Positions 47,516 to 56,557 of a stretch of 64,000 nucleotides of DNA are shown one piece after another. The stretch spans positions 558,001 through 622,000 of the forward strand of contig NZ_PGEZ01000002.1 in NCBI RefSeq assembly GCF_002797495.1. The letters are read 5' to 3'. A model generated the notes under the pieces. That model worked only from the letters and a program-made list of their open reading frames with translations. It ran no database searches and was not told the origin of the DNA. Made by a program: the position numbers and the translations under genes. This DNA is from Mumia flava. GTDB taxonomy: Bacteria > Actinomycetota > Actinomycetes > Propionibacteriales > Nocardioidaceae. The stretch's first letter is position 1, and the number at the start of each line of letters is the position of its first letter.

Positions 47516-48441
47516 TGGTCGTCCCCTCCCCGGCCGAAGCGCGCGCCGAAGCCGCCGCCGCACTCGCCGTCGTTCGGCTGGCTGATCGCGATCGCGGTGG
47601 CCGTGACGGCCCCGGTGGAGTCGGTGTCGCCCCGGCTCACGACGCAGACGCCGACCTTGACGTCGCCCGCGGTCGCGTCCCCGTTGGTGGTGTACGTGGT
47701 GTCGCCGCCGACCGTCACCTGGACGCTCCGGGTGTCGTCCGAGCCGCGGGCGACCGACTCGACGGTGAAGCCGTCGGACGTGGTCGCCGTCACGGTCCCG
47801 ACGGCGAACCCGCCGCCGCCGAACCCGCCGGGTCCGCCCTCTCCACCGTCGGGCGCACCGTCAGGCATGTCGGTGGGCATGTCGCTCGGCATGTCGGTGG
47901 GCATGCCGTCGGGCATCTCGCCGTCACCCGGGGCGCCGTCTCCCGGAGCGCCGCCGCCGCGCGGCCCGCCACCGAAGCCACCGCCGAAGCCGCCGCTGCA
48001 CTCGCCGTCGGTCGGCTCGCTGATCCGCACGCTGGACGCCGTCACGGCGTCGCTCGCGCTGTCACCCGAGTCGCCACCCGAGTCGCCACCCGAGTCGCCA
48101 CCCGAGTCGTCGCTCGCGCCGTCGCCCATCACGACGACGCACGATCCTTCGGTGACGTCGGACAGCGACCCCGCGACCTCCTGCGTGAACGTCGTGCTGG
48201 TCGTCCACGACACGGCGGTCTGGCTGTCGGTCGACTGCACCTGCGCGGTCGACCCGTCGACCGCGGCGACCGTGCCCGACCCGGGTAGGCTCCCCGGGCC
48301 CTGGCCGCCGCCCCGAGGCTGCTGATCGGACGACTGTCCGGACGGCGCTGCGGCGTCGCTCTGCTCCGACGCGCTGCCGCACGCGCTCAGCGCGAGCACG
48401 GCGGTCAGCCCGAGCGCCGACAGGGTGATGATGCGATTCAT
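47512..48441 (-). CDS. lipoprotein with two DUF5666-like repeats and GGF-rich segment
   Basis: 309 residues from ATG at 48441 with GGGAG upstream. The lipobox LALSAC is near residue 20. Two homologous beta units (GTVAAVDGSTAQVQ...ISEPTDGECSGGFGG and GTVTATTSDGFTVES...ISQPNDGECGGGFG) flank a Gly-rich, acidic, Met/Pro repeat (MPDGMPTDMPSDMPTDMP). The tandem IS.P.DGEC.GGFG endings show an internal duplication. The gene lies between the ABC permease (26-base gap) and the second adaptor (GTGA overlap), so it is part of the export operon, probably on the outer face of the membrane. Confidence 0.78.
   Translation of the reverse strand: MNRIITLSALGLTAVLALSACGSASEQSDAAAPSGQSSDQQPRGGGQGPGSLPGSGTVAAVDGSTAQVQSTDSQTAVSWTTSTTFTQEVAGSLSDVTEGSCVVVMGDGASDDSGGDSGGDSGGDSGDSASDAVTASSVRISEPTDGECSGGFGGGFGGGPRGGGAPGDGAPGDGEMPDGMPTDMPSDMPTDMPDGAPDGGEGGPGGFGGGGFAVGTVTATTSDGFTVESVARGSDDTRSVQVTVGGDTTYTTNGDATAGDVKVGVCVVSRGDTDSTGAVTATAIAISQPNDGECGGGFGARFGRGGDDQ
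48065..48112. repeat. four tandem 12-base units in the lipoprotein gene
   Basis: CCCGAGTCGCCA occurs three times from 48065, then a variant ending TCGTCG. It encodes the DSGG repeats of the lipoprotein. Confidence 0.85.
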
Positions 48442-48467
48442 GGATGCTCCCGTCATGGGTGTGAGGT

Positions 48468-49694
48468 TCATTCGTTCCGCAGCGCTTCGATCGGCGTGAG
48501 CCGCGCGGCCCGGCTGGCGGGGTACACCCCGAAGCCGATCCCCAGCGCGAGCGAGGTCGCGAGGGCGGCCAGCGTGGCGAGCACCGACAGCGAGACCGCC
48601 TGGTCGATCAACGACGGCAGGACCCACGCGCCGACCATGCCGATCACGACGCCGACCACGCCGCCGGTCAGCCCGAGGATCGACGCCTCGACGAGGAACT
48701 GCCGCCCGATCACCGCCGGGGTCGCGCCGAGCGCCTTGCGCAGACCGATCTCGCGGATCCGCTCCGTGACCGAGACGAGCATGATGTTCATGACGCCGAT
48801 GCCGCCGACGAGCAGCGAGATCGCCGCGACGCCGCCGAGCAGCACGGTGAGGGTCTTGTTCGTCGAGTTCGCGGTCTCGAGGAGCGACTCCTGCGTCGTG
48901 ATCGTGAAGTCGGCGTCGTCCGCGGCGGTGATCCCGTGCAGGTTGCTCAGCAGGGCCTCGACCTCCTGGTACGCGGCGGAGAGCCGGTCGGCCGACGCGG
49001 CCTGCACGTAGATCGACGACAGGGTCGTGCCGGTGGATCCGGTGACGGCCGCGGCCGCCGACATCGGCACCACGGCCGTGTCGTCCTGGCTCGCCTCCGA
49101 CGACGAACCGCCCGACGAGCCCAGCACGCCGATGACCGTGAAGGACGTGCCGTCGACCGTCACCGTCTGTCCGACCGGCGACCCGACCGTGAAGAGCTCG
49201 CCGGCCGTGTCGGACCCGATCACCATCACGTTCGCGCCCGACTCGGCCTCGGCGGAGGTGAAGAACCGCCCTTCCTCGACCGTCCGGTTGCGCACGTCCA
49301 GCCACGCCGTCGCGGTGCCGACCAGCGACGTCGTCCAGTTCGTGGTCCCGTTGACCAGCGAGACCGAGCTCGACGTCGTCGGCGCGACCGCCGACACGTC
49401 CGGAACCACGTCCTGGTCGGTCATCGCCTGGGCGTCGGTGAGCGTCAGCGTCGTCGCCGATCCGAACCCGCCGCGCTGCCCGTCGGTCGTCGAGCTGCCC
49501 GGCGAGACGATCAGCAGGTTGCTGCCCAGGGCGTCGATCTGCTCCGCGACCTCGTCCTGGGCGCCCTGTCCGAGCCCCACGGTGAGGATCACCGACGAGA
49601 CGCCGATGATGATGCCGAGCATCGTGAGCGCGGAGCGCAGTGCGTGGTGCCGGATCGCTTCGAGTCCGGTCCTCAGTGTCTCGGCCCAGTTCAT
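48468..49694 (-). CDS. MacB/FtsX-type ABC transporter permease
   Basis: 408 residues from ATG at 49694. A membrane segment near residues 20-45 (RSALTMLGIIIGVSSVILTVGLG) precedes a ~220-residue periplasmic MacB_PCD domain. Three C-terminal segments of the FtsX domain follow (LLGGVAAISLLVGGIGVMNIMLVSVTERIREIGLRKALGA..). It works with the ATPase encoded upstream (4-base overlap) and the adaptors. In MacB-type machines the permease transmits ATP-driven motion to extracytoplasmic partners to extrude peptides, lipoproteins or antibiotics. Confidence 0.9.
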   Translation of the reverse strand: MNWAETLRTGLEAIRHHALRSALTMLGIIIGVSSVILTVGLGQGAQDEVAEQIDALGSNLLIVSPGSSTTDGQRGGFGSATTLTLTDAQAMTDQDVVPDVSAVAPTTSSSVSLVNGTTNWTTSLVGTATAWLDVRNRTVEEGRFFTSAEAESGANVMVIGSDTAGELFTVGSPVGQTVTVDGTSFTVIGVLGSSGGSSSEASQDDTAVVPMSAAAAVTGSTGTTLSSIYVQAASADRLSAAYQEVEALLSNLHGITAADDADFTITTQESLLETANSTNKTLTVLLGGVAAISLLVGGIGVMNIMLVSVTERIREIGLRKALGATPAVIGRQFLVEASILGLTGGVVGVVIGMVGAWVLPSLIDQAVSLSVLATLAALATSLALGIGFGVYPASRAARLTPIEALRNE

Positions 49695-50410
49695 GCGAGG
49701 CTCCGGGACGAGTCCGCACTGTTCCCAGGACCGCCGTTCCCTTCGACGACGCGACCGTCGCGGACGACGATCCGGCGGTGGGCGCGTTCCGCGACCTCGT
49801 GCTCGTGGGTGATGAGCACGATCGTGCGGCCCATCGCCGACAGCTCGTCGAACAGCGCCAGCACGTCGGCGGTCGAGCGCGAGTCGAGGTTGCCGGTCGG
49901 CTCGTCGGCCAGCACCATCGCCGGGTCGGTGACGAGGGCGCGGGCGACGGCGACGCGCTGCTGCTGCCCCCCGGACAGCTCCGACGGCCGGTGCTCGGCC
50001 CGGTCCCCCAGCCCGACCCGCTCCAGCGCGGCGACCGCACGAGCCCGACGCTCGTCGCGCGAGACCCCGGCGTACACCAGAGGCAGCTCGACGTTGCGCC
50101 ACGCCGAGAGGCTCGGCAGCAGGTTGAACTGCTGGAACACGAACCCGATCAACCGGTTGCGCACGTCGGCGAGCCGCGCCTCGTCGAGCGTCGACACGTC
50201 CTCGCCGGCGAGCCGGTAGGTCCCGTCGGTCGGGACGTCGAGGCAGCCGACGATGTTCATCAGCGTGGACTTGCCCGACCCCGACGGACCGATCACCGCG
50301 ACGTACTCGCCCTCGTGGACCTGCAGGTCGACCCCGGCCAGCGCGGCGACCTCGACGGAGCCGGTCGTGTAGATCTTGCGGACCTCGTCCAGCTCCAGCA
50401 GCGCGCTCAC
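49691..50410 (-). CDS. ABC transporter ATP-binding protein (MacB/LolD type)
   Basis: 239 residues. Walker A GPSGSGKSTLMN lies near residue 40, the signature LSGGQQQRVAVARAL near 142, Walker B MVLADEPTGNLDSRS near 162, and the switch His is in LITHEHEVAERA. It energises the permease encoded next. Start and stop overlap its neighbours by four bases on both sides, indicating one tightly coupled operon: adaptor 1-ATPase-permease-lipoprotein-adaptor 2. Confidence 0.95.
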   Translation of the reverse strand: MSALLELDEVRKIYTTGSVEVAALAGVDLQVHEGEYVAVIGPSGSGKSTLMNIVGCLDVPTDGTYRLAGEDVSTLDEARLADVRNRLIGFVFQQFNLLPSLSAWRNVELPLVYAGVSRDERRARAVAALERVGLGDRAEHRPSELSGGQQQRVAVARALVTDPAMVLADEPTGNLDSRSTADVLALFDELSAMGRTIVLITHEHEVAERAHRRIVVRDGRVVEGNGGPGNSADSSRSLA

Positions 50411-51630
50411 CGGCCACCACCGGGGAAGCTGCCGCCGGGTACGCCGCCGCTGCCCCCGGGAATGTCGGGCAGCTCACCACCACCGGGGAAGCCCCCACCG
50501 CCCGGGAAGCCGCCCTGCTCGCCGCCGCTGGTGGCACCGCGACGCACCGTCGTCTGGGTGTACTGGACGGTGTCGCCCTCCGCGAGGCCGGAGACGATCT
50601 CGGTCGTCGGACCGAACGTGTCCCCGATCTCGACCTCCGTACGGGTGGTGCCGCCGTCGGTCACCTTCTCGACGTACGCCTGGTCTCCGTCGGTCTCGAT
50701 CGCGACCGTCGGCACGCTCAGCACGTCGGCGCGCGACTCCACGACGATCGACACGTCGGCGGACGTCCCGGCGTACAGATCCTCCTGAGCGCCCGTCAGG
50801 GCGATCGTGACGGGGAACGTCGCGGTGCCGTCGGACGCGGTCTCGGCGACCCGCCCGACCTCGGAGACGGTCCCGAACACCTCGTCGGTCGCACCCGTCG
50901 GCGTGACCGTCGCCTGCATCCCGTCCTCGATCCGCTCGACGTCGCTCGCCGACACGTCGGCGGTGACCACGAAGTGCTTCGGTGTGATCACGGTGATCGC
51001 GCCGGTCGTGGAGCTCGACGCGCTCGTGCTCGTGGAGCCGAGGGTCGCATCGCCGGTCGCGGTGCTCGACGATCCCGACGAGGTCGAGGCACCGGCCTGG
51101 TCACCCTTCTCGATGCCGACGGAGGCGACCATGCCCGCGAACGGAGCCGTCAGCACGGCGTCCTCGACCGCCTGCTCGGCATCGACGACGTCGGCCTCGG
51201 CGCTCGCGACGGCCGCGGTGTTCGCGGCCTGCTGGGCCGACGACTCGTCGCCGTCGGAGTCCGCGGCCGTCTCGGCAGCGTCGAGCTGGGCCTCGGCCGA
51301 GGCGAGGTTCGCATCGACCTCGTCGGTGTCGATCCGCGCGAGGCGCTGACCCTTCTTCACGGTGTCGCCTTCCTCGACGTACACCCGGACGACGGTCCCC
51401 GACGACGAGAACGACAGGTCGGAGGACTTCTCCGACTCGAGCGTGCCCGAGCCCGTCACGGTGTCCTCGACCGTCGAGGTCGTCGCCTCCGCGGTCGCGG
51501 TCGACGCCTGCGCCTCGCCGCCGTCGGCCCGTCCGACCAGCCACCACGTCAGGGCCGCCGCGACGACGACGGCGGTCACGACCGTCAGCCGTCGTCGACG
51601 GGTCCCGAGCGCGTTCGCGATCCTCACCAT
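50407..51630 (-). CDS. HlyD/MacA-like adaptor protein (ABC exporter partner 1)
   Basis: 407 residues from ATG at 51630. An N-terminal anchor (LTVVTAVVVAAALTWWLVG) is followed by the first lipoyl half (DLSFSSSGTVVRVYVEEGDTVKKGQRLARIDTDEV), a short Ala-rich hairpin (~100-150), the second lipoyl half (LTAPFAGMVASVGIEKGDQAG) and beta-barrel. A Gly/Phe/Pro tail (GGFPGGGGFPGGG) ends it. First gene of the five-gene export operon. It faces rpsT across 265 bases, where its promoter must lie; no clear box found on this strand. Confidence 0.88.
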   Translation of the reverse strand: MVRIANALGTRRRRLTVVTAVVVAAALTWWLVGRADGGEAQASTATAEATTSTVEDTVTGSGTLESEKSSDLSFSSSGTVVRVYVEEGDTVKKGQRLARIDTDEVDANLASAEAQLDAAETAADSDGDESSAQQAANTAAVASAEADVVDAEQAVEDAVLTAPFAGMVASVGIEKGDQAGASTSSGSSSTATGDATLGSTSTSASSSTTGAITVITPKHFVVTADVSASDVERIEDGMQATVTPTGATDEVFGTVSEVGRVAETASDGTATFPVTIALTGAQEDLYAGTSADVSIVVESRADVLSVPTVAIETDGDQAYVEKVTDGGTTRTEVEIGDTFGPTTEIVSGLAEGDTVQYTQTTVRRGATSGGEQGGFPGGGGFPGGGELPDIPGGSGGVPGGSFPGGGR

Positions 51631-51795
51631 CGTGCTGCTGTCCTCCGTACGCGTTGGATTGCCCGGCCCCTGCATCCCGGAGTACATCGGCGCCTGCTCA
51701 ACAGCGGCTTTGGAGAACCTGTGAGCTTCCTGGCAGTCCTGCTCGACGGCCCGGGACCCGGCTGCACGAGGCCGACGGGCGTCCCGGACGCCGGT

Positions 51796-51824
51796 TTGGA
51801 CCGCAACACGCGCACTGCTAGAGT
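51796..51824 (+). promoter_or_regulatory. rpsT promoter
   Basis: TTGGAC (51796-51801), a 17-base spacer, then TAGAGT (51819-51824) fits a housekeeping sigma factor. The start would be near 51831, leaving a ~65-base leader before the rpsT GTG. The rest of the 51631-51895 gap holds nothing else clear. Confidence 0.75.
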
Positions 51825-51895
51825 TGTGTGTTGCGTGTCCGTGTCCGCGCGCCCTGACTTCATCCACCCACGAAAGAAACGACGAGGCTTGCCCC

Positions 51896-52156
51896 GTGGC
51901 GAACATCAAGTCGCAGATCAAGCGCAACCGGCAGAACGAGCGTCGGCGTGAGCGCAACAAGGCTGTGCGCTCCGAGCTGAAGACGGCCGTCCGCCGGTTC
52001 AACGAGGCCGTCGAGGCCGGTAACCTCGACGACGCCCAGGACCTGGCGAAGTCGGCGAACCGCAAGCTGGACAAGGCGGCGTCGAAGGGCGTCATCCACA
52101 AGAACCAGGCGGCCAACCGCAAGTCGTCCATCGCGAAGAAGGCCGCCGCGCTCTGA
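51896..52156 (+). CDS. rpsT: 30S ribosomal protein S20
   Basis: 86 residues from GTG at 51896, preceded by GACGAGG. The very basic three-helix protein ([53 protein letters not shown]) is a normal S20. It binds 16S rRNA helix 44 region early in 30S assembly. Conserved between lepA and holA. Confidence 0.97.
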   Translation: MANIKSQIKRNRQNERRRERNKAVRSELKTAVRRFNEAVEAGNLDDAQDLAKSANRKLDKAASKGVIHKNQAANRKSSIAKKAAAL

Positions 52157-52176
52157 CGCGTCGCCTTCCCACGAAC

Positions 52177-52202
52177 GGCACCACCCCGTACGGGGAGGTG
52201 CC
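52177..52202 (+). terminator. rpsT terminator
   Basis: A 12-bp stem with one mismatch (GGCACCACCCCG paired with CGGGGAGGTGCC) and a short loop, followed by GTTTCTGCTT, 20 bases past the rpsT stop. Confidence 0.75.
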
Positions 52203-52262
52203 GTTTCTGCTTGTCCGCGAGCCGTCGGCGGCCGCTGCGCCCAGGGGACGACCCCGCCACCG

Positions 52263-53243
52263 TCAGCGCGAACGGGCTCCGGCGACGTCGAGCACCATCC
52301 GCTCCAGAGCGAACAGCGGGTCGGCGGCGCCCTTGACGTCGAGGTCGGCCCGGGCGACCACACCGACCGCGGTCGCGATGCCGGCGGCGTCCCACCCGCG
52401 CAGCTGGGTCCGGAGCTTCTTCAGGCGGAACGGGGGCGCACCCACCGCACGCGCGAGCTCGGCCTCCTGCAGCCCCTGGCTCGAGGCCACGCCGTAGCGC
52501 GCGAGCGAGCGCAGGCCGGAGGCGAACGCCGAGGTGATCAGCACCGGGGCCACGTTGTTGCCGATCGCCCAGCGCAGCTGCTCGAGGGCGTCGGCGAGCT
52601 GACCGTCGATGGCGGCGTCGGCGATGTCGAACCCGCGCACCTCGGCACGACCGCCGAAGTACTGGCGGGTCAGCGTGACGTCGATCGGCCGACGCTTGCC
52701 GTCGGCGCCCGTGGACGCGTCGACCAGCTGGTCCGCGGCGGCGGCGAGTGACCGCAGGTCGTGCCCGACGGCCGCGACCAGCAGGTCCGCAGCATCGGAC
52801 GAGATCGAACCGCCGAGGTGCCGGACCTCCGCGGAGACCCATCGGCCCGCCTCCCACGGCTTCGGAGCCGCGACCTTGACCTCCTCGACCGCCGAGCAGC
52901 GGCGCAGCTTGTCGAGGACGCCCTTGCCCTTCTGGCCGCCCCCGTGGGAGAGCAGCAGCGCGACGTCGGCGTCGGGCGCCGCGGCGTACGCGAGCAGCTC
53001 CTCGGCCGCGGCGGCGGGCAGGCTCTCGATCCCCCGCACGACGACCACGCTGCGCGCGGAGAACAGGGACGGCCCGGTCATCACGGTGAGCTCGCCCGGC
53101 CCGACGCGCGCCCCGTCCACCTCGGACACGCTCGCCTCGGGGTCCGCCTCGCGTGCCTGCTCGAGGGCGCGCCGGACAGCCCGCTCGGTGAGGAACTCGA
53201 CCCCGCCGGAGACCAGGAGCACGGAGCTGTAGAGGGACGCCAT
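52263..53243 (-). CDS. holA: DNA polymerase III delta subunit
   Basis: 326 residues. The RuvA-like/AAA+ fold without intact Walker motifs is as usual for HolA. The N-terminal SSVLLVSGGVEFLTERAV and central LEQLRWAIGNNVAPVLITSAFASGLRSLARYG blocks fit, as does the terminal PLFALERMVLDVAG. It is the clamp-loader subunit that opens the beta clamp. The six-base gap to comEC indicates cotranscription; the order comEA-comEC-holA beside rpsT is conserved in actinobacteria. Confidence 0.93.
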   Translation of the reverse strand: MASLYSSVLLVSGGVEFLTERAVRRALEQAREADPEASVSEVDGARVGPGELTVMTGPSLFSARSVVVVRGIESLPAAAAEELLAYAAAPDADVALLLSHGGGQKGKGVLDKLRRCSAVEEVKVAAPKPWEAGRWVSAEVRHLGGSISSDAADLLVAAVGHDLRSLAAAADQLVDASTGADGKRRPIDVTLTRQYFGGRAEVRGFDIADAAIDGQLADALEQLRWAIGNNVAPVLITSAFASGLRSLARYGVASSQGLQEAELARAVGAPPFRLKKLRTQLRGWDAAGIATAVGVVARADLDVKGAADPLFALERMVLDVAGARSR

Positions 53244-53249
53244 CGCCGA

Positions 53250-55583
53250 TCAGGATGCCACGTCCCACCGACGGCGACGCCGCCGCACCACCGCGGACAG
53301 GCCGGCCGGTCCCACGACGAGGGCCACGTCGCCGTCGCGGTCGGTGCGCAGGACGGTGCCGCCGGCGTCCTCGAGGGCGTCGAGCGTCGCCGACGCGGGG
53401 TGTCCGTACGTGTTGTCGGCGCCGACGCCGATCACCGCCCACCGTGCGCCGAGCGAGCGCAGCAGCGCAGGGTCCTGGGCAGCGCTCCCGTGGTGCGCGA
53501 CCTTGAGCACGTCGACCCGCAACCCGGGATGGGCGAGCCTGAGCCGGCGCTGCGCGTCCGGCTCGATGTCCCCGGTCAACAGCACGCTGACCCCGCGCGT
53601 GCGCGCCAGGAGCACGACGGAGGTGTCGTTCACGGCGGTCCCGTCGGCGTCGTCACCAGGGTCCTGGGTGCCGATGTCGGGGGCCAGCACGTCGATCCGT
53701 ACCTCGCCGACGGTCCAGGTCTGGCCCCGGTGCAGCGAGCGGACCGGGGGCCGTCCTCCGTCCGCGACCTCGCTCGGCCCGGTCGCGCCCCCGCTGGGCC
53801 CGACGCCGAGCCACCCGACGTCCCTCCCGTCGAGAACACCGTCGAGCCCGCCGGTGTGGTCGTCGTGGTCGTGGGTCAGGACGACCGCCGGGACCGTCCG
53901 GACCCCCAGCTCGTCGAGGCAGCGCCGCGCGGCGAGCGGGTCCGGTCCCGTGTCGACGACCACCGCCGCCTCGGCCCCGGCCCGCACGACCGTGGCGTCC
54001 CCCTGTCCGACGTCGCAGGCAGCCACCACCCACCCGGCCGGCGGCCAGCCGGGGGTAGGGGCGACCAGCACCGCGACCGTCGTGGTGACCGTCACGGCGA
54101 GCACCGCGACGCGACGCCGCAGCAGCCGCTCACCGACGACCGCGACCAGGCCGCTGACCAGTCCGAGCACGGCCACGACCGCGACCGAGTCACCGACGTC
54201 CGCGGCGGCACCCGGCGCCGTCGCCGCCGTACGGCCCACGGTGACGATCCAGCCCGCCGGAACAGCCGTCGCTCGTCCGACCAGCGCGCCGGCGTCGGCC
54301 CAGACCACGCCGGCCAGTCCCCCGCACAGGCCGAGCAACGTCGCCGGACCGACAGCCGGCGCGGCCGCGAGGTTCGCTGCGACGGCGACCAACGACACCT
54401 GACCGGACAGCGCAGCCACGGGCGCGGTGCAGGCCAGCTGCGCCGCAGCCGGCACCGCGACCGCCTCGGCGCACCACCGCGGCATCCAGGTCGCGAGCGC
54501 GTCCCGCCACCGGGGTGCGAGCAGGAGGATCCCGGCGGTCGCCAGCACCGAGAGCACGAATCCGGCCGAGGTGGCGTACCAGGGATCGAGCAGGACGAGG
54601 ACGACGATCGCCCACGCGAGGCAGCGCACTCCCCCGGCGGCGCCGCCCACGCTGAGGCCGACGACCCCGACGACCCCCATCGCGGCGGCCCGGGCGACCG
54701 ACGGCTCGGGCCGGGCGAGCAGGAGGAAGGCGAGGACCGTCACCATCGCGAGCGCGACACGGGTCCGTGGCCCGGCGCGCAGCGGTCGCGCCGCAGCGAG
54801 CACGAACCCGAGGAGCAGCGTCAGGTTGGTGCCCGACACCGCCAGCAGGTGCGTCAGCCCGCTGGTCCGGAAGGCCTCCGCGAGATCGTCGGTCAATCCG
54901 CTGTCATCGCCGTGGACCAGGGCCGGGACCAAGGCGGCGACGTCGTCGTCACGCCCGCGTACGGAGTCGCCGACCGAGGCGCGCAGCCCGGCGGCCAGGT
55001 CCCACCACGCCGCGGGTCCGCCCACCGCACGCAGATCCGTGAGCCAGATCGTGGCCGCGGTGTCGGTGCCGTCCGCCGGACCCAGCCTGCCCGCGACCAC
55101 GACCCGTTCGCCCAGCACCGGTGTCGCCAGGTCGGTCGAGCGGGACCAGGCCCGGACCGGCACCCGCACCCGCCAGCGCCGGTCAGCGGACGCGAGGTCG
55201 GTGACGCGCAGGGTCATCACGCGCGCGGTCCCGTTCGACGTCCGGACCTCGCGCGCGTCCGAGGACACGGTCGCGAGCGCCCGTACCTGCTGCCGGTCGG
55301 ACGCGGCGTCGGCGACCGGGCTGTGCGCATGCTGGGAGACCCGCAGCGCCGCGAGCAGCGCCGACGTCCCCGCGACCAGGACGACGAGCCCGATCCAGGC
55401 GACCCGCACAGCCGAAGCGCGGCTCCGCAGCGCGAGCACGCCGACGGCGGCCAGGATCAGCCACGCCGAAGCGACCCACCCGACGGGGGCCGACACGGCG
55501 AGCGCGGCCCCGCCCCACGCGGCGAGCGCGGGCGCCGCGACCCGCAGATCGACCGGCGCGTGCGACCCGCCCGGCACCGGCAC
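53250..55583 (-). CDS. comEC: ComEC/Rec2-family DNA uptake channel
   Basis: 777 residues from GTG at 55583, two bases beyond the comEA stop; the precise start is uncertain because the ORF remains open upstream inside comEA. The N-terminal membrane and OB-like part (residues 1-~200), the Competence domain with many hydrophobic segments (~215-490), and a C-terminal metallo-beta-lactamase domain (LTHDHDDHTGGLDGVL, ~590) are all present. It would carry single-stranded DNA across the membrane. Most actinobacteria carry comEC/comEA without known competence. Confidence 0.93.
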   Translation of the reverse strand: MPVPGGSHAPVDLRVAAPALAAWGGAALAVSAPVGWVASAWLILAAVGVLALRSRASAVRVAWIGLVVLVAGTSALLAALRVSQHAHSPVADAASDRQQVRALATVSSDAREVRTSNGTARVMTLRVTDLASADRRWRVRVPVRAWSRSTDLATPVLGERVVVAGRLGPADGTDTAATIWLTDLRAVGGPAAWWDLAAGLRASVGDSVRGRDDDVAALVPALVHGDDSGLTDDLAEAFRTSGLTHLLAVSGTNLTLLLGFVLAAARPLRAGPRTRVALAMVTVLAFLLLARPEPSVARAAAMGVVGVVGLSVGGAAGGVRCLAWAIVVLVLLDPWYATSAGFVLSVLATAGILLLAPRWRDALATWMPRWCAEAVAVPAAAQLACTAPVAALSGQVSLVAVAANLAAAPAVGPATLLGLCGGLAGVVWADAGALVGRATAVPAGWIVTVGRTAATAPGAAADVGDSVAVVAVLGLVSGLVAVVGERLLRRRVAVLAVTVTTTVAVLVAPTPGWPPAGWVVAACDVGQGDATVVRAGAEAAVVVDTGPDPLAARRCLDELGVRTVPAVVLTHDHDDHTGGLDGVLDGRDVGWLGVGPSGGATGPSEVADGGRPPVRSLHRGQTWTVGEVRIDVLAPDIGTQDPGDDADGTAVNDTSVVLLARTRGVSVLLTGDIEPDAQRRLRLAHPGLRVDVLKVAHHGSAAQDPALLRSLGARWAVIGVGADNTYGHPASATLDALEDAGGTVLRTDRDGDVALVVGPAGLSAVVRRRRRRWDVAS

Positions 55584-55584
55584 G

Positions 55585-56502
55585 TCACACGGTGACCAGG
55601 TCGCGCAGCTCGTCGAGCGTCGCCTCGCCGATCCCGCTGACGTCCAGCAGCTGCTCGACCGAGGAGAACGAGCCGTTCTCGGAGCGCCAGTCCAGGATCG
55701 CCTGCGCGGTGACCGGGCCGACCCCAGGAAGCGTGTCGAGATCCTCGGCGGTCGCGGTGTTGAGGTTGACGGGTGCCGGCGCCGTGCCTGCGCCCGACGC
55801 ACCGCCGACCGGTGCTGCGACCGCCTCGAGCCCCACCACGACCTGCTCGCCGTCCACCAGCACCCGCGCCAGGTTCAGGGAGGACAGGTCGGCCCCGCGG
55901 CGCGCACCACCGGCCGCCTCGACGGCGTCCATCACCCGCGAGCCCGTCGGCAGGGAGACGACCTGGGGTCGACGGACCTTGCCGGTGACGTCGACGACCA
56001 CGGTCGCGGCGTCCGCGGCGCCCCCGGCCGCCGGGGCCGTGCCCGCGACCGCAGCGGCGGAGGCGGCCGGGGATGACGGGCCGTCGACGGCGTGGTCGTC
56101 GAGCACGGCGTAGGAGTCGCTCGGCGGCACCTCCTGCGGTCGGGCCGACGCCACCCACATCCCGATCCCACCGGCGAGGACCGCCAGCACGATCGCGACG
56201 GCGACCAGGTGGCGGACCTCGACGCCGGCACCGAGCAGGCTCGCCACGGCTGAGCCGCGGCGCTCGGACCGCCCAGCCCCAGCCCCAGCCCGATCGTGGG
56301 CGTACGAGGCCGCGCGGGCCGCACGCCCGGACGGGACACCGTCGTGGGGGTCGAGGCGGTCGGGCTCGTCGTCGGGCTCGTCGTCGGGCTCGAAACCGGT
56401 CCAGGTCGCGTCGGAGCCGGCCAGCTCGCGGGCCAGCAGCTCGAGGCGTCGCCGAGCCGCCTCGGCACCTCGGTCGGATGAACGTCGCTCCACCGGCGCC
56501 AC
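55585..56502 (-). CDS. comEA: ComEA-family DNA-binding protein (helix-hairpin-helix)
   Basis: 305 residues from GTG at 56502 (alternative GTG at 56493). The cytoplasmic acidic N-terminus has EPDDEPDDEPDR, followed by one membrane segment (LVAVAIVLAVLAGGIGMWVASA, ~105-127), an SLBB-like domain (VVVDVTGKVRRPQVVSLPTG) and a C-terminal pair of HhH motifs (VNLNTATAEDLDTLPGVGP, LLDVSGIGEATLDELRDL). It is a DNA receptor working with ComEC directly downstream. The upstream gap of 55 bases to degV holds no clear terminator. Confidence 0.94.
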   Translation of the reverse strand: MAPVERRSSDRGAEAARRRLELLARELAGSDATWTGFEPDDEPDDEPDRLDPHDGVPSGRAARAASYAHDRAGAGAGRSERRGSAVASLLGAGVEVRHLVAVAIVLAVLAGGIGMWVASARPQEVPPSDSYAVLDDHAVDGPSSPAASAAAVAGTAPAAGGAADAATVVVDVTGKVRRPQVVSLPTGSRVMDAVEAAGGARRGADLSSLNLARVLVDGEQVVVGLEAVAAPVGGASGAGTAPAPVNLNTATAEDLDTLPGVGPVTAQAILDWRSENGSFSSVEQLLDVSGIGEATLDELRDLVTV

Positions 56503-56557
56503 GCTACGAGCCCTGGACCTCGCCGTGGGCCGCCTCGGCTTCGCCTGTGGAGAACCC

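Noticed and set aside
46400-48112. Short tandem repeats that might be a CRISPR array
   Set aside because: Repeats are 12-30 bases, abut without unique spacers, and stay in frame as Gly/Ser/Ala-rich protein segments. No cas genes are present.
53250-56502. Active natural competence system
   Set aside because: comEC and comEA are conserved in most actinobacteria, and no pilus, comF or competence regulator is in the window, so competence cannot be claimed.
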